From: Erysipelatoclostridium sp. AM42-17 | Lineage (GTDB): Bacteria; Bacillota_I; Bacilli_A; Erysipelotrichales; Coprobacillaceae | Direction: 5' to 3' | Assembly: GCF_003480255.1 (NCBI RefSeq) | Contig: NZ_QUIN01000022.1 | Coordinates: 1 to 45,530 of the forward strand | DNA length: 45,530 bases | Shown: positions 8,957-17,322 of the stretch, one piece after another | How the letters are laid out: every line of letters begins with the position of its first letter | Position numbering within the stretch: position 1 is the first letter of the stretch | Notes under the pieces: model-generated | The model's input: only the letters and a program-made list of their open reading frames with translations | Databases searched by the model: none | Told to the model about the DNA's origin: nothing | Made by a program: the position numbers and the translations under genes

Positions 8957-8994
8957 AAAAACAGATGGTCATTTTAAATCGACCATCTGTTTTT
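8957..8994. terminator. Bidirectional terminator
   Basis: A perfect 14-bp stem (8957-8970 with 8981-8994) around CAGATGGTC/GACCATCTG has A and T runs on both sides. It serves the surface-protein gene and the convergent membrane-protein gene. Confidence 0.9.
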
Positions 8995-9484
8995 ATCTTG
9001 TTCTTTGTAATGCTTTTTTCATCTTAGATTCATCCATAAATCTAAGTGATGTAGAATATGATTTTTGTCCGTAACTAAAACTTAAAGTTGTAGGTTTAGG
9101 ATAGTTCACTCTTTTTATTTTACGATAATCTAATTGAATCTTACCAATTAACATATCACGTCTACCAATAAAGATGACTTGTTGGAATAAATATCCACTC
9201 ACTAACGATACGATTGCAATAATATTAAGTGGTAATGAGGCATCATTATACTTATTATTCATAGCTGATATAATCATAAAATAAAGACATCCTACAAAAC
9301 AAGCTACATAAATAATAAGTAATCCAACATAAAATATTTTTCCTACAGTAGATAAAGCACATTCTAAAGTTTTATCTTTTTTCAAACAACGAATAATAGT
9401 AACAAATAAATTTATATTAGTATATGTAATCCAAAGGAATACAAGAAATACTAAAATTGGTAATATAACTAAAAGACCTTCCAT
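8993..9484 (-). CDS. Uncharacterised membrane protein
   Basis: I do not recognise a family. The 163-residue protein has three predicted membrane segments: residues about 5-30, 48-73 and 84-105. A short basic cytoplasmic tail contains IGRRDMLIGKIQLDYRKIKR, resembling the membrane-anchored PH-like proteins that sense or bind lipids, but this is only a resemblance. The start is supported by AAGGAGT 7 bases upstream. It stands alone between two terminators and so is probably monocistronic. Confidence 0.7.
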   Translation of the reverse strand: MEGLLVILPILVFLVFLWITYTNINLFVTIIRCLKKDKTLECALSTVGKIFYVGLLIIYVACFVGCLYFMIISAMNNKYNDASLPLNIIAIVSLVSGYLFQQVIFIGRRDMLIGKIQLDYRKIKRVNYPKPTTLSFSYGQKSYSTSLRFMDESKMKKALQRTR

Positions 9485-9623
9485 GATTTGACTCCTTTTC
9501 TTGCATATACATATTATACAAGAAATTTATTAAATAGTATAGTCTTAATAATTTCTTGTAAAAAGTAAGAATAATAGAAAAGTAGAAGATGAGTGATTTA
9601 TATAGAACATGTTTTTAATTAAT

Positions 9624-9663
9624 AAAAGAGATAGATATGTAAAACTGTATATCTGTCTCTTTT
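9624..9663 (-). terminator. Terminator of the capA-vanY-like operon
   Basis: A 15-bp stem with one wobble pair (9624-9638 with 9649-9663) is followed on the minus strand by a T-rich tract. It directly follows the stop codon of the carboxypeptidase gene. Confidence 0.75.
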
Positions 9664-10525
9664 AGTGATGTCTAGCATAGTATTCATCATAAGTTAGTTT
9701 TGATTGTGTGACTTTTTTGGCTAAATCTTTACCTAAATAACGAAGATGCCAACTTTCATAAAGATAACCAGTTAGCTTGTCCTTTTGATCTGGATAACGA
9801 ATAATGAACCCATAATCAGCAAGTTTAGATACAAACCATTGGTATTGAGGATGTTTGATAACATCATCTAGTTTATATTGGTCAAGACCGATATCCATTG
9901 ATAGACCGGTTGTATGTTCGCTATGACCAGGACGTGAACATGTTTCATCAGCTTTAGCTTGATTGTAAGTATTAGCCATATGATTATAGATTTCATCTTG
10001 CCATTTAGTAGAACGATAACCAGAAGCAACATAGAGTTCAAAGCCTTTTTCTTGACAAGCTTTTCTTAAAGCTTGAAAGTCATCATAAACACATTTTCTA
10101 ACAAGATGACTGCGATAAGGATATCCATAACTACCGGGAGTTGCCTGATCATTGATTTCCACCAAATCATCAGGAGCATAACTTGGATCTAATTGATAAT
10201 ATTTATTAACAATCGTATCTAGGTCGTTAGGATGATCTTGACGAATGATTTTTCCATAAAAATCATAATCAAGATTCATATTCACATATGTAATAACATC
10301 TTCATGACTATATTCAGGATGTTGTTTTTGATATTCTTGATAACGCTGAGCATTTTCTTTTTTATAATAAGAGAGTTCTTTTTTTGTTTGTTTTTTAACT
10401 TTTACAGTTTGCTTTTTTGGTGTTGTACTAGAACTTTGACGAGGATAGAAAATAAATCCTAGAATCAAAGCTAATATGATCACACCTAATACAATGACTC
10501 TTTTTTTTAAATGTCTTTTTTTCAT
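9662..10525 (-). CDS. M15 D-alanyl-D-alanine carboxypeptidase (VanY-like)
   Basis: A 287-residue zinc peptidase with one N-terminal membrane anchor (residues 9-27), a lysine-rich linker and a C-terminal M15B catalytic domain. The SGYRS substrate motif is at 168-172. SxHxxGxxxD appears as SEHTTGLSMD (zinc ligands His204 and Asp211), and the third ligand lies in ESWHLRY (His260). These enzymes trim the terminal D-Ala from peptidoglycan stem peptides outside the membrane. It starts 7 bases after the upstream CapA-like gene, so they form an operon concerned with the cell surface. Nothing nearby suggests a vancomycin-resistance cluster, so housekeeping wall trimming is more likely. Confidence 0.93.
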   Translation of the reverse strand: MKKRHLKKRVIVLGVIILALILGFIFYPRQSSSTTPKKQTVKVKKQTKKELSYYKKENAQRYQEYQKQHPEYSHEDVITYVNMNLDYDFYGKIIRQDHPNDLDTIVNKYYQLDPSYAPDDLVEINDQATPGSYGYPYRSHLVRKCVYDDFQALRKACQEKGFELYVASGYRSTKWQDEIYNHMANTYNQAKADETCSRPGHSEHTTGLSMDIGLDQYKLDDVIKHPQYQWFVSKLADYGFIIRYPDQKDKLTGYLYESWHLRYLGKDLAKKVTQSKLTYDEYYARHH

Positions 10526-10532
10526 ACTAACC

Positions 10533-11732
10533 TCACATATTTATTTTAACACCATCGGGTACAATACTTTTAATTTTTTCTTGGAATTGTTGTAAACATG
10601 ATGGGTCATTTTTTAATATATCATGTTGTAATAATAAATCATTATTGTAATTTTTTAAAGGATAAATTGTAACTACATTAGCATTATAATGATTAATTAA
10701 TGGCGTATAAGTGACATTTTCAATAGAATAGGTATTATTATCTTTAATAAAGTCTAATGATAGCATACCTTCTAATTGATTATCTACATTGTCCATAGTG
10801 CTCACAAAATTACCTAATGAATAAACAACAAGTGTTTGATGTCCATTGTGTTCTAACCAGTTAACAGGTTGGACAATGTGACTATGATTACCGACAACTA
10901 AATCTACATCTAAATCTGCAAAGAATTGAGCATATTCAATTTGACTTTCACCTAATTCGCTTGAGTTTTCTTTACCAAAATGTGCAGAAACAATAACAAA
11001 ATCACTTTCTTGTTTAGCTTTAGCGACATCTTGTTTGATTTTTTCTTTATCTAAAGTTCCAATAAAATAAGGATAATTTTGGACATCTTTTAAATATTGA
11101 CGATAACGTGCTTTAGGCTCTTGATTTACGCCAAAAGTATAAGCAAGAAAACTAAATTTGATACCATTTTTTTCAATCGTACGAATATGATCACGATCTT
11201 CTTGACTATCATATAATCCAGCAAAGAGAACATTGGGTTTTGTACGCCATAATTTACAAGTATTAAAAACAGCATTGAGTCCTTGATCATAAGAATGATT
11301 TGTTGCGCCATTTACAAGATTAAATCCTGTATCAATTAAATCATCAGCTAATTGACTAGGTGAATTAAAATCAGGATATCCTTGAATACCTAATTCATCA
11401 CCACCAATAATCGTTTCTTGATTAACATAAGCTAAATCTTTTTTACTAATATAAGGTTTTACATGTTGATAAACAGGTTTAAAGTTATATGTATTATTTG
11501 AACTTTGACTTTTGGCATAGTTAAAAACTCTTTCATGAATCAAATTATCTCCTACCGCAACAAAAGATACTTTTTGTTGTGTTGTTTTTTCTGTTGTTTT
11601 TTTTGCTTTTGGTTTTGGTGCTTGTTTTGTAGAAGCAAAAGGATGTAAAAATAAAAATACAAGTGAGAAAACAACAATTATCGCAATCATAGATATACCT
11701 AGATGTTTTAAATTTAGTTTTCTTTTTTTCAT
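10533..11732 (-). CDS. CapA-family metallophosphatase-fold surface protein
   Basis: 399 residues: a basic N-terminus and one membrane segment (about 12-30), a Lys/Thr/Pro-rich linker, then a CapA/PgsA domain of calcineurin-like fold. Visible metal-site elements are VAVGDNLIHE (Asp62), NQETIIGGDE, NGATNHSYDQG, SAHFGKE and VVGNHSHIVQP. The prototype takes part in poly-gamma-glutamate synthesis or export in Bacillus, but no pgsB or pgsC homologue is visible here. A role in an extracellular polymer or wall is therefore only inferred. It is the first gene of a two-gene unit with the VanY-like carboxypeptidase. Confidence 0.9.
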   Translation of the reverse strand: MKKRKLNLKHLGISMIAIIVVFSLVFLFLHPFASTKQAPKPKAKKTTEKTTQQKVSFVAVGDNLIHERVFNYAKSQSSNNTYNFKPVYQHVKPYISKKDLAYVNQETIIGGDELGIQGYPDFNSPSQLADDLIDTGFNLVNGATNHSYDQGLNAVFNTCKLWRTKPNVLFAGLYDSQEDRDHIRTIEKNGIKFSFLAYTFGVNQEPKARYRQYLKDVQNYPYFIGTLDKEKIKQDVAKAKQESDFVIVSAHFGKENSSELGESQIEYAQFFADLDVDLVVGNHSHIVQPVNWLEHNGHQTLVVYSLGNFVSTMDNVDNQLEGMLSLDFIKDNNTYSIENVTYTPLINHYNANVVTIYPLKNYNNDLLLQHDILKNDPSCLQQFQEKIKSIVPDGVKINM

Positions 11733-11813
11733 TATCTCACCTCAAAACTTTATTAATTGATATATTTATATTATTATAATTTTAATAATTTTTAAACATT
11801 AAGAGGTAATAAA

Positions 11814-12545
11814 ATGAAAAAACTAGAAACAGTACAACATCATATCGTTCAATATCAAGAATCGGATTTTAAAGGACAATTTCGTCAAGCTACATTATTT
11901 AGTCTTTTTGCCGATTTAGCTACGCAAAACGCAATTGAAGTAGGCATATGGCATGACGATTTAGAAAATCATTGCGGATGGGTGCTTTCTAAACGGACAA
12001 TGGTTTTTAATCGTCCAATAAAGGCTGGTGAGCATATTGATTTGGTAACTTGTGTTAAAGGGGGATCACGGGTTCAATTTTCTCGTACTTATGAAATAAG
12101 ACAAGAAGAAAAGATATTGGGTGGTGGTTTTTCACTGTGGACTCTTATTGATTTAAAAAGTAGAAAAATTGTAAGACCTCAAGACGTGGGAATTACTATA
12201 CCAAAAGTAGAAGATTATCCTTGTATTGTTGATCGTTATCATAAAATAAGAAAAGATATTGAATTAGAATATATAAAAACAAGAGAAGTTGTTTATAGTG
12301 ATGTAGATATTAATCAGCATATGAATAATTATCGTTATGTAGAATGGGCTTTAGACTTAATTCCATTTGAGATATATCGTCAATATGATATTAAGGAAAT
12401 GAGTGTTCACTATATTCAAGAAATTTTACCGGGAAGTCAGGTGCAACTTTATTTAGGAAAAGAGCATCAAGATATAAAAATTGTTTTTAAAGTGGCAGAT
12501 AAAACGTGTTTTGAAATGGCTGTAATCTTACAAGATAGGGGATGA
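11814..12545 (+). CDS. Acyl-ACP thioesterase (FatA/FatB family)
   Basis: A double hot-dog protein of 243 residues. The first hot-dog includes QESDFKGQFRQATLFSLFAD and LSKRTMVFNRP. The second carries the family signature SDVDINQHMNNYRYVEWALD, with Asn and His in the active-site region. These enzymes release free fatty acids from acyl carrier protein in the cytoplasm and influence membrane lipid composition. Length and motif order match bacterial FatA-type proteins. The start follows AGAGGT. The next gene begins 4 bases downstream, so the two are cotranscribed. Confidence 0.93.
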   Translation: MKKLETVQHHIVQYQESDFKGQFRQATLFSLFADLATQNAIEVGIWHDDLENHCGWVLSKRTMVFNRPIKAGEHIDLVTCVKGGSRVQFSRTYEIRQEEKILGGGFSLWTLIDLKSRKIVRPQDVGITIPKVEDYPCIVDRYHKIRKDIELEYIKTREVVYSDVDINQHMNNYRYVEWALDLIPFEIYRQYDIKEMSVHYIQEILPGSQVQLYLGKEHQDIKIVFKVADKTCFEMAVILQDRG

Positions 12546-12549
12546 TAAG

Positions 12550-13119
12550 ATGTTATTACAGTGCCCTAAAATAAAAGATGACAAACTTTATTATGGGGGA
12601 AGTCAAGATTGGTTTCATGATAAATGGGCTCAAATGGCAGGATGTGCCAGTGTTTGTGCAACCAATGTTTATGTTTATTATTTAAATCAACAAAAGGTCT
12701 ATACTAAAGAACAGTACCTTCATTTTCAAGAAAAACTCTACGCTTTGCTTACCCCTGGTAAAAGGGGATATCCTTATGTTTATCATTATGCAAGAAAAGT
12801 AGGAAACCTACTCCAACGGGATTACCAAATTATCAGAAATCCAGGTATTGAAAAAGGATATCATTTTATAAAAGAAGCTATTGATCATGGAAATCCTGTC
12901 AGTATGCTGGTTTTAACGCATCATTCAATAAGAATGAGAGATGATAAGTGGCATTGGATGACAATCTTTGGCTATGATCAAGATTCGATATATTATTCTA
13001 GTTATGGAAAAATGAAGAAAATAAAAACGCGAGTTTTACTTAAAAAACATCGCATTAATGTTGTGAAATTGGTTCGCTTTGTAAACAAAAATCAGGAGGC
13101 GTCTTTGTTTGTAAAGTAA
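12550..13119 (+). CDS. C39-like papain-fold cysteine peptidase
   Basis: A 189-residue protein with the Peptidase_C39_2 pattern. The probable nucleophile Cys32 lies in AQMAGCASVCATNVY (usual form GCGPTAxAN), His135 lies in DKWHWMTIFGYD, and an Asp follows in that stretch. No signal peptide is visible, so it is probably cytoplasmic. The usual Gly-Pro after the cysteine is Ala-Ser and a second Cys (Cys36) lies nearby, so activity is not certain. It follows the thioesterase by 4 bases. Its last 65 bases overlap the 3' end of the convergent pseudouridine synthase, and no terminator separates them. Confidence 0.75.
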   Translation: MLLQCPKIKDDKLYYGGSQDWFHDKWAQMAGCASVCATNVYVYYLNQQKVYTKEQYLHFQEKLYALLTPGKRGYPYVYHYARKVGNLLQRDYQIIRNPGIEKGYHFIKEAIDHGNPVSMLVLTHHSIRMRDDKWHWMTIFGYDQDSIYYSSYGKMKKIKTRVLLKKHRINVVKLVRFVNKNQEASLFVK

Positions 13120-13960
13120 TGACTTGATTGGTTAGGGGATGAAAAAAACGAAGGTAGTAGGCATGTAAGGCAAGCCGTGGCATTTTTGGATATGGTTTTC
13201 CATATAGGGGATCTGATAAAATAGGATGATTTAAAGAAGCAAGATGAACTCTGATTTGATGTTTGCGTCCTGTTTCTAAAAAAGCAGATACTAATGAAAT
13301 TTGCTTGTTTGATTTGATTTCTTTAAAATGAGTACATGCTGTTTTGCCTTGTTTGCTTACTATCATCTTTTGGTTATGATGTCGATCTCTTGCTATACCT
13401 TGATTAACGGTCATTTCTTTTCTTTGAAGATGTCCTTCTATTAAAGCATAATAACCTTTTTTAATAGTTTTATTTGCAATTTGATAATCAAGCAAAGGTT
13501 GTAATAGGGTACACTTACAAAACATGATCAAACCACTGGTATCACGGTCTAAACGATGAATAAAACGAACAGGATAATTTTGATTTGTTTTTTTATAGTA
13601 GTTAGCGACAACATTAACCAGTGTATGCTGACCTTGTTTACCTTCGGGATGAATAATCATCCCAGGTTCTTTATTAATGACTAATAAAAATTCATCTTCA
13701 TAAACAATATCTAAAGGATGATCAAAACATTCAAAATCAATACCTTTTTCAAAAGCTTTGATTTGTGGTAGATCTCCTTTTTTTAATACTTGATTGTAAT
13801 CAACAAATTGATGATTGTATAAATATTCTTTGTTTTGTCTTAATAAATGAATTGTTTTTTTAGAAAGATGCATGGAATGAAAATACTCAAGGATAGTTTG
13901 TCCTTGAGTTGTTTTATCAATTTCAATGATAAGTTGATCATTGATGACTTTATACTTCAT
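13055..13960 (-). CDS. RluA-family pseudouridine synthase
   Basis: A 301-residue RNA pseudouridine synthase. An N-terminal S4-like region (about 1-75) precedes the catalytic domain with the motif RFIHRLDRDTSGLIMFCK, whose Asp is the catalytic residue. The C-terminal motifs TGRKHQIRVHLASLNHPILSDPLYG and LHAYYLRFFHP are typical of RluA/RluD enzymes that modify 23S rRNA or tRNA. The exact target uridine cannot be assigned. Its start overlaps the end of the rlmA-like gene by 11 bases, forming an rRNA-modification operon. Its 3' end runs 65 bases into the opposing protease gene. Confidence 0.95.
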   Translation of the reverse strand: MKYKVINDQLIIEIDKTTQGQTILEYFHSMHLSKKTIHLLRQNKEYLYNHQFVDYNQVLKKGDLPQIKAFEKGIDFECFDHPLDIVYEDEFLLVINKEPGMIIHPEGKQGQHTLVNVVANYYKKTNQNYPVRFIHRLDRDTSGLIMFCKCTLLQPLLDYQIANKTIKKGYYALIEGHLQRKEMTVNQGIARDRHHNQKMIVSKQGKTACTHFKEIKSNKQISLVSAFLETGRKHQIRVHLASLNHPILSDPLYGKPYPKMPRLALHAYYLRFFHPLTNQVITLQTKTPPDFCLQSEPISQH

Positions 13961-14756
13961 AAATTGTTATTTTGACATCAATTGTGATATCAAGTCCTTG
14001 TAAAGTATCTAATACGTGACGTCTTTCTTTTTTTATGTGGTAATAGTGAGGCGTCATTTTTAATAAATTTAAAGCATCTTCCCTGCTGGTAATGGCTACT
14101 TTTTTAACTAAGTCAAAACTTTCTACTTTAGGAAAATCTAGACGAATATATTTATCACTCTTTACTTTGATTTCATCATAAATTAATTCTTTAATTTCAA
14201 TTAAATGACGAGGATTAGCTGTAACATGAATCACATAGCCTCCTTTTTTAAGAACTCTTTTTAATTCATCTTGATTAACAACAGTAAAAAGAGCACTGAC
14301 AAAATCTAAAGAATGATCAAGAATAGGAATATTTTTAGAATTACCCACAATCCAAGTAACATCTTTACGATATTTACTTGCCATATTAATGGCTTCTTTA
14401 GAAATATCTAAGCCATAAATATCACTATCAATAAAATGTTGTTTAATTCTTTGGGTATAATATCCTTCACCACACCCTAAATCTAAAATACTAGGGTTTG
14501 CTTCTTTTTTGTAACGATCAATACAATCAATCACTTGATCACAAATGATATTATAATAGCCTTGATTTAAAAAGGCTTTTCTGGAAACTAAAGATTCTTT
14601 ACTGTCTCCAGGGTTATTGGTTGATTTATCAGGGTTAAGTAATAAGTTAATATATTTGCTTTTCGCTATGTCATAACAATGTCCTTCTTGACAACGAAAA
14701 CTACGCTGATCTAAAACAAGGGGTTGATGACATTTAGGACAAGCTAATTTGTTCAT
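13950..14756 (-). CDS. rlmA: 23S rRNA (guanine-N1)-methyltransferase, RlmA type
   Basis: 268 residues. The N-terminal zinc finger has ligands Cys6, Cys9, Cys22 and His26 (CPKCHQ...CQEGH), followed by the family segment NNPGDSKESLVSRKAFL. A class I SAM-dependent methyltransferase domain has ILDLGCGEGYYT as the SAM-binding motif I and YGLDISKEAI as motif II. This order defines RlmA/TlrB enzymes that methylate G745 or G748 of 23S rRNA. The sequence alone does not say which position. It is first in a two-gene unit with the pseudouridine synthase. Confidence 0.93.
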   Translation of the reverse strand: MNKLACPKCHQPLVLDQRSFRCQEGHCYDIAKSKYINLLLNPDKSTNNPGDSKESLVSRKAFLNQGYYNIICDQVIDCIDRYKKEANPSILDLGCGEGYYTQRIKQHFIDSDIYGLDISKEAINMASKYRKDVTWIVGNSKNIPILDHSLDFVSALFTVVNQDELKRVLKKGGYVIHVTANPRHLIEIKELIYDEIKVKSDKYIRLDFPKVESFDLVKKVAITSREDALNLLKMTPHYYHIKKERRHVLDTLQGLDITIDVKITIYEV

Positions 14757-14843
14757 GGTATCACCTCTTTGCCATTATAACATAAAAGGATAAAAAACAA
14801 ATATGAATTATGATATAATGAAACAAGCAAAGGAGCGTAGAAT

Positions 14844-15113
14844 ATGGGATTTTTTAAAAGGAAAGAAAAAGTGAATTTAGATGATAAATTTAAAAGTTTA
14901 TATAAAGAAATTAATCAAATTACAGCCAATGCTGGAAATGAATTAGATTTTACGATTAAGTATTCACAATTAGTACTAGCAAGTGAAAAATATAATGATT
15001 TATTGAAATTAATTGATCAAGGGGCTAACTTTGATAAAAAACATTTTCAATCTTTAAAAGATAGCGTTGATCAAGAAGCAAGAAGAGTAAAGGGGCTTAT
15101 TGATGAAGATTAA
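14844..15113 (+). CDS. Small uncharacterised protein
   Basis: An 89-residue, mostly helical, charged protein beginning MGFFKRKEKVNLDDKFK. It has no signal peptide or membrane segment, and I do not recognise the family. It is real by context: AAGGAG ribosome binding site, a TATAAT box at about 14814, and an 11-base overlap with the start of the TrmH gene, showing translational coupling. It may be a regulatory or ribosome-linked partner of the downstream RNA methyltransferase, but that is inference from position only. Confidence 0.65.
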   Translation: MGFFKRKEKVNLDDKFKSLYKEINQITANAGNELDFTIKYSQLVLASEKYNDLLKLIDQGANFDKKHFQSLKDSVDQEARRVKGLIDED

Positions 15114-15849
15114 GAGTTATCAAAAAGATTTAGACTATACTTATACTTTAGGGGTTTTTGAAACAATTGAATTATTAAAAAATAAACCGGAGCTTGTTTT
15201 AAGAGTGTATGTTAAGTCCAATTCATATAAAAATAAAGGGATACCTTTAATTGAAAAATTATGTAAACAATATCAAATAGAAATGATAGAAAGTGATAAA
15301 ACAATTCATAAATTATCTAAAAAAGATAATTGTTTTGCTCTAGCAATCGTAAAAAAATATGCTCAACAATTAGAAGATCAAAATCATGTCGTTCTTGTTA
15401 ATCCCGGAGATATGGGAAATATGGGAACGATCATGCGTACGATGCTAGGCTTTCATTATACGAATTTAGCGATTATCAGACCGGGAGTAGATGTTTTTGA
15501 TCCTCGTGTTGTGCGTGCTTCGATGGGAGCATTGTTCCATTTAAATGTAGAATATTTTGATAGTTTTGAAGATTATTTGGAACGTTATCGTCATCATCAT
15601 ATTTATCCTTTAATGTTAAAGGGAGCAACGAATATACATAAGATTGAACCAGATCAACAATTACATTCTCTTGTTTTTGGTAATGAAAGTAGTGGTTTAC
15701 CAGATGAATATTTAAATTATGGAAAAACAATATTTATTCCTCATAGTCATCAAATAGATTCTTTGAATTTATCAATGGCTTTAGGAATTACATTAGCTCA
15801 TTTTTCAAGTTTGGAATTTAAAGATATGGAGGTATTAGGTGATGAGTGA
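15103..15849 (+). CDS. TrmH/SpoU-family RNA 2'-O-methyltransferase
   Basis: A 248-residue SPOUT methyltransferase. A short N-terminal substrate-binding region (about 1-95) precedes the knotted SAM-binding domain with motif 1 NPGDMGNMGTIMRTMLGF, motif 2 LVFGNESSGLPDE and motif 3 IPHSHQIDSLNLSMALGITL. These enzymes methylate ribose 2'-OH groups in rRNA or tRNA; the target is not readable here. I take the ATG at 15103, which overlaps the previous gene by 11 bases, rather than the TTG one codon earlier. It overlaps the next gene by 8 bases, so three genes are read as one operon. Confidence 0.94.
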   Translation: MKIKSYQKDLDYTYTLGVFETIELLKNKPELVLRVYVKSNSYKNKGIPLIEKLCKQYQIEMIESDKTIHKLSKKDNCFALAIVKKYAQQLEDQNHVVLVNPGDMGNMGTIMRTMLGFHYTNLAIIRPGVDVFDPRVVRASMGALFHLNVEYFDSFEDYLERYRHHHIYPLMLKGATNIHKIEPDQQLHSLVFGNESSGLPDEYLNYGKTIFIPHSHQIDSLNLSMALGITLAHFSSLEFKDMEVLGDE

Positions 15850-17026
15850 GATGTTTGATTTTGATCAAGTTATTGATCGTAAAAATACGAACTGTGCTAA
15901 GTGGGATGGTATGAAAAGAAAAAATGTCAATCCTGACGTGATTTCGATGTGGGTCGCTGATATGGATTTTAAAGCACCACAAAGAGTATTAGATGTATTA
16001 AAAGAACGTATAGATCATGGTGTTTTTGGTTATTCTTTTGTTGGGGATGATTATTTAGATGCGATTGTCAGCTGGATGCATCGTCGTCACCAATTTGATA
16101 TTGATAAGCAATGGATCGTACCGACACCTGGTGTTGTTACGGCATTAAAATTAGCGGTCAATACATTAACTCAAAAGGGTGATGGTATTATTATTCATAA
16201 ACCAGTTTATTATCCTTTTGATCGTTCTATTTTGGCTAATGAAAGACATGTTGTTGAAAATCCTTTGATTTTTAAAGATGGACAATATGAATGTGATTTT
16301 GAAGCTTTTGAAAAAGCTATTATTGAAAATAATGTCAAATTATTCATTTTATGTAATCCACATAATCCAATTGGTAAAGTGTGGAAAAAGGAAGAATTAT
16401 ATCAATTAGGAATGATTTGTAAAAAACATGGAGTTAAAGTTGTGGCTGATGAAATACATCAAGACTTTGTTTATGAAGATAATGAACATATTCCTTTTTA
16501 TAATGTTGATCCATCATTTAAAGAATTTTCAATCATTTGTACTGCACCGAGTAAGTCATTTAATTTAGCAGGATTACAAACATCAAATATTATTATCGCT
16601 AATAAAGAAATAAGGGAAGCTTTTAAAGCAACGATGAATCGTGTAGGTGTAGATGAACCTGCCATTTTAGGATTATTAGCGTGCCAAACGGCTTATAATG
16701 AATGTGAGCTTTGGTTTGATGAAATGCTAGAATATGTTTATGATAACTTTACTTATTTAGATAAATTCCTAAAAGCAAACATGCCAGAAATTAAGTTAGT
16801 TCATCCTCAAGGTTTATATTTAGCGTGGGTTGATTTTAGAGCCTTAAATATGTCAGCTAAAGAATTAGAAGATTTTATGCAAAATAAGGCGGGTCTATGG
16901 CTAGATGAAGGGTATATCTTTGGTACTGGTGGTGAAGGCTTTGAACGTTTCAATCTAGCCACACCAAGAGCAACACTAGAAAAAGCTTGTCAAAGATTAT
17001 TAAAGGCTTATCAAGAATTAAAATAA
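15842..17026 (+). CDS. MalY/PatB-type PLP-dependent C-S lyase / aminotransferase
   Basis: A 394-residue fold-type I PLP enzyme. Features are NPDVISMWVADMDFKAP at the N-terminus, NPHNPIGKVW, DEIHQDFVY and the Schiff-base lysine in CTAPSKSFNLAGLQ (Lys238). This combination marks the MalY/PatB branch, which cleaves cystathionine or cysteine C-S bonds and can also act as an aminotransferase. The choice between cystathionine beta-lyase and another activity is not settled by sequence. I prefer the ATG at 15842, following GGAGGTATTAGGTG, to the GTG at 15839. It is the last gene of a three-gene unit. Confidence 0.92.
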   Translation: MSEMFDFDQVIDRKNTNCAKWDGMKRKNVNPDVISMWVADMDFKAPQRVLDVLKERIDHGVFGYSFVGDDYLDAIVSWMHRRHQFDIDKQWIVPTPGVVTALKLAVNTLTQKGDGIIIHKPVYYPFDRSILANERHVVENPLIFKDGQYECDFEAFEKAIIENNVKLFILCNPHNPIGKVWKKEELYQLGMICKKHGVKVVADEIHQDFVYEDNEHIPFYNVDPSFKEFSIICTAPSKSFNLAGLQTSNIIIANKEIREAFKATMNRVGVDEPAILGLLACQTAYNECELWFDEMLEYVYDNFTYLDKFLKANMPEIKLVHPQGLYLAWVDFRALNMSAKELEDFMQNKAGLWLDEGYIFGTGGEGFERFNLATPRATLEKACQRLLKAYQELK

Positions 17027-17083
17027 TTTATCATAGTGATAAAAAACTATTGATTAAATAGAAAAAAGATGTATACTATAAGT

Positions 17084-17245
17084 GTAATCATTGGATTACA
17101 TAGAGATTACGATAAAGTTGTTCTCCAAATAATTTACGGTAATCTATTGAAAAACGTAGCCACACCCGTATTTAAGAAACAGGTTTCCCATTGATTAAAT
17201 ACATGGATATTTCTGTAAGTAGCCTAGGCTACGTTTTTCTTTTTA
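17084..17245 (+). ncRNA. Unidentified structured RNA upstream of fba
   Basis: The 296-base gap before fba holds no gene but strong RNA signals. A promoter (TTGATT at 17050, TATACT at 17072, 16-base spacer) would start a transcript near 17084. GTAATC/GATTAC blocks at 17084, 17094, 17105 and 17139 can pair in mutually exclusive ways. A perfect 13-bp stem (17149-17161 with 17227-17239, ACGTAGCC/GGCTACGT) encloses about 65 bases containing GTATTTA/TAAATAC and is followed by T-rich sequence. It could be a stand-alone small RNA or an attenuator leader of fba. A 6S-like RNA was considered but the 5' and 3' ends from this promoter do not pair. Confidence 0.5.
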
Positions 17246-17322
17246 AAAAATAATATAAATTAATGGAAATTCTTGATAAAAGATAGTATTATATATACGA
17301 AAAAAAGAAAAGGAGATTTGTT

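Noticed and set aside
9662..11732. Vancomycin-resistance cluster (VanY-like gene, with a VanZ-like gene elsewhere)
   Set aside because: No vanH/A/X or VanRS neighbours; the VanZ-like gene is 24 kb away. Both families are mostly housekeeping.
17084..17245. 6S RNA, tmRNA, T-box or SRP RNA
   Set aside because: No T-box AGGGTGGNACCGCG, no tmRNA ends, no SRP core loop, and the 5' end from the visible promoter does not pair with the 3' end as 6S requires. Left as unidentified.
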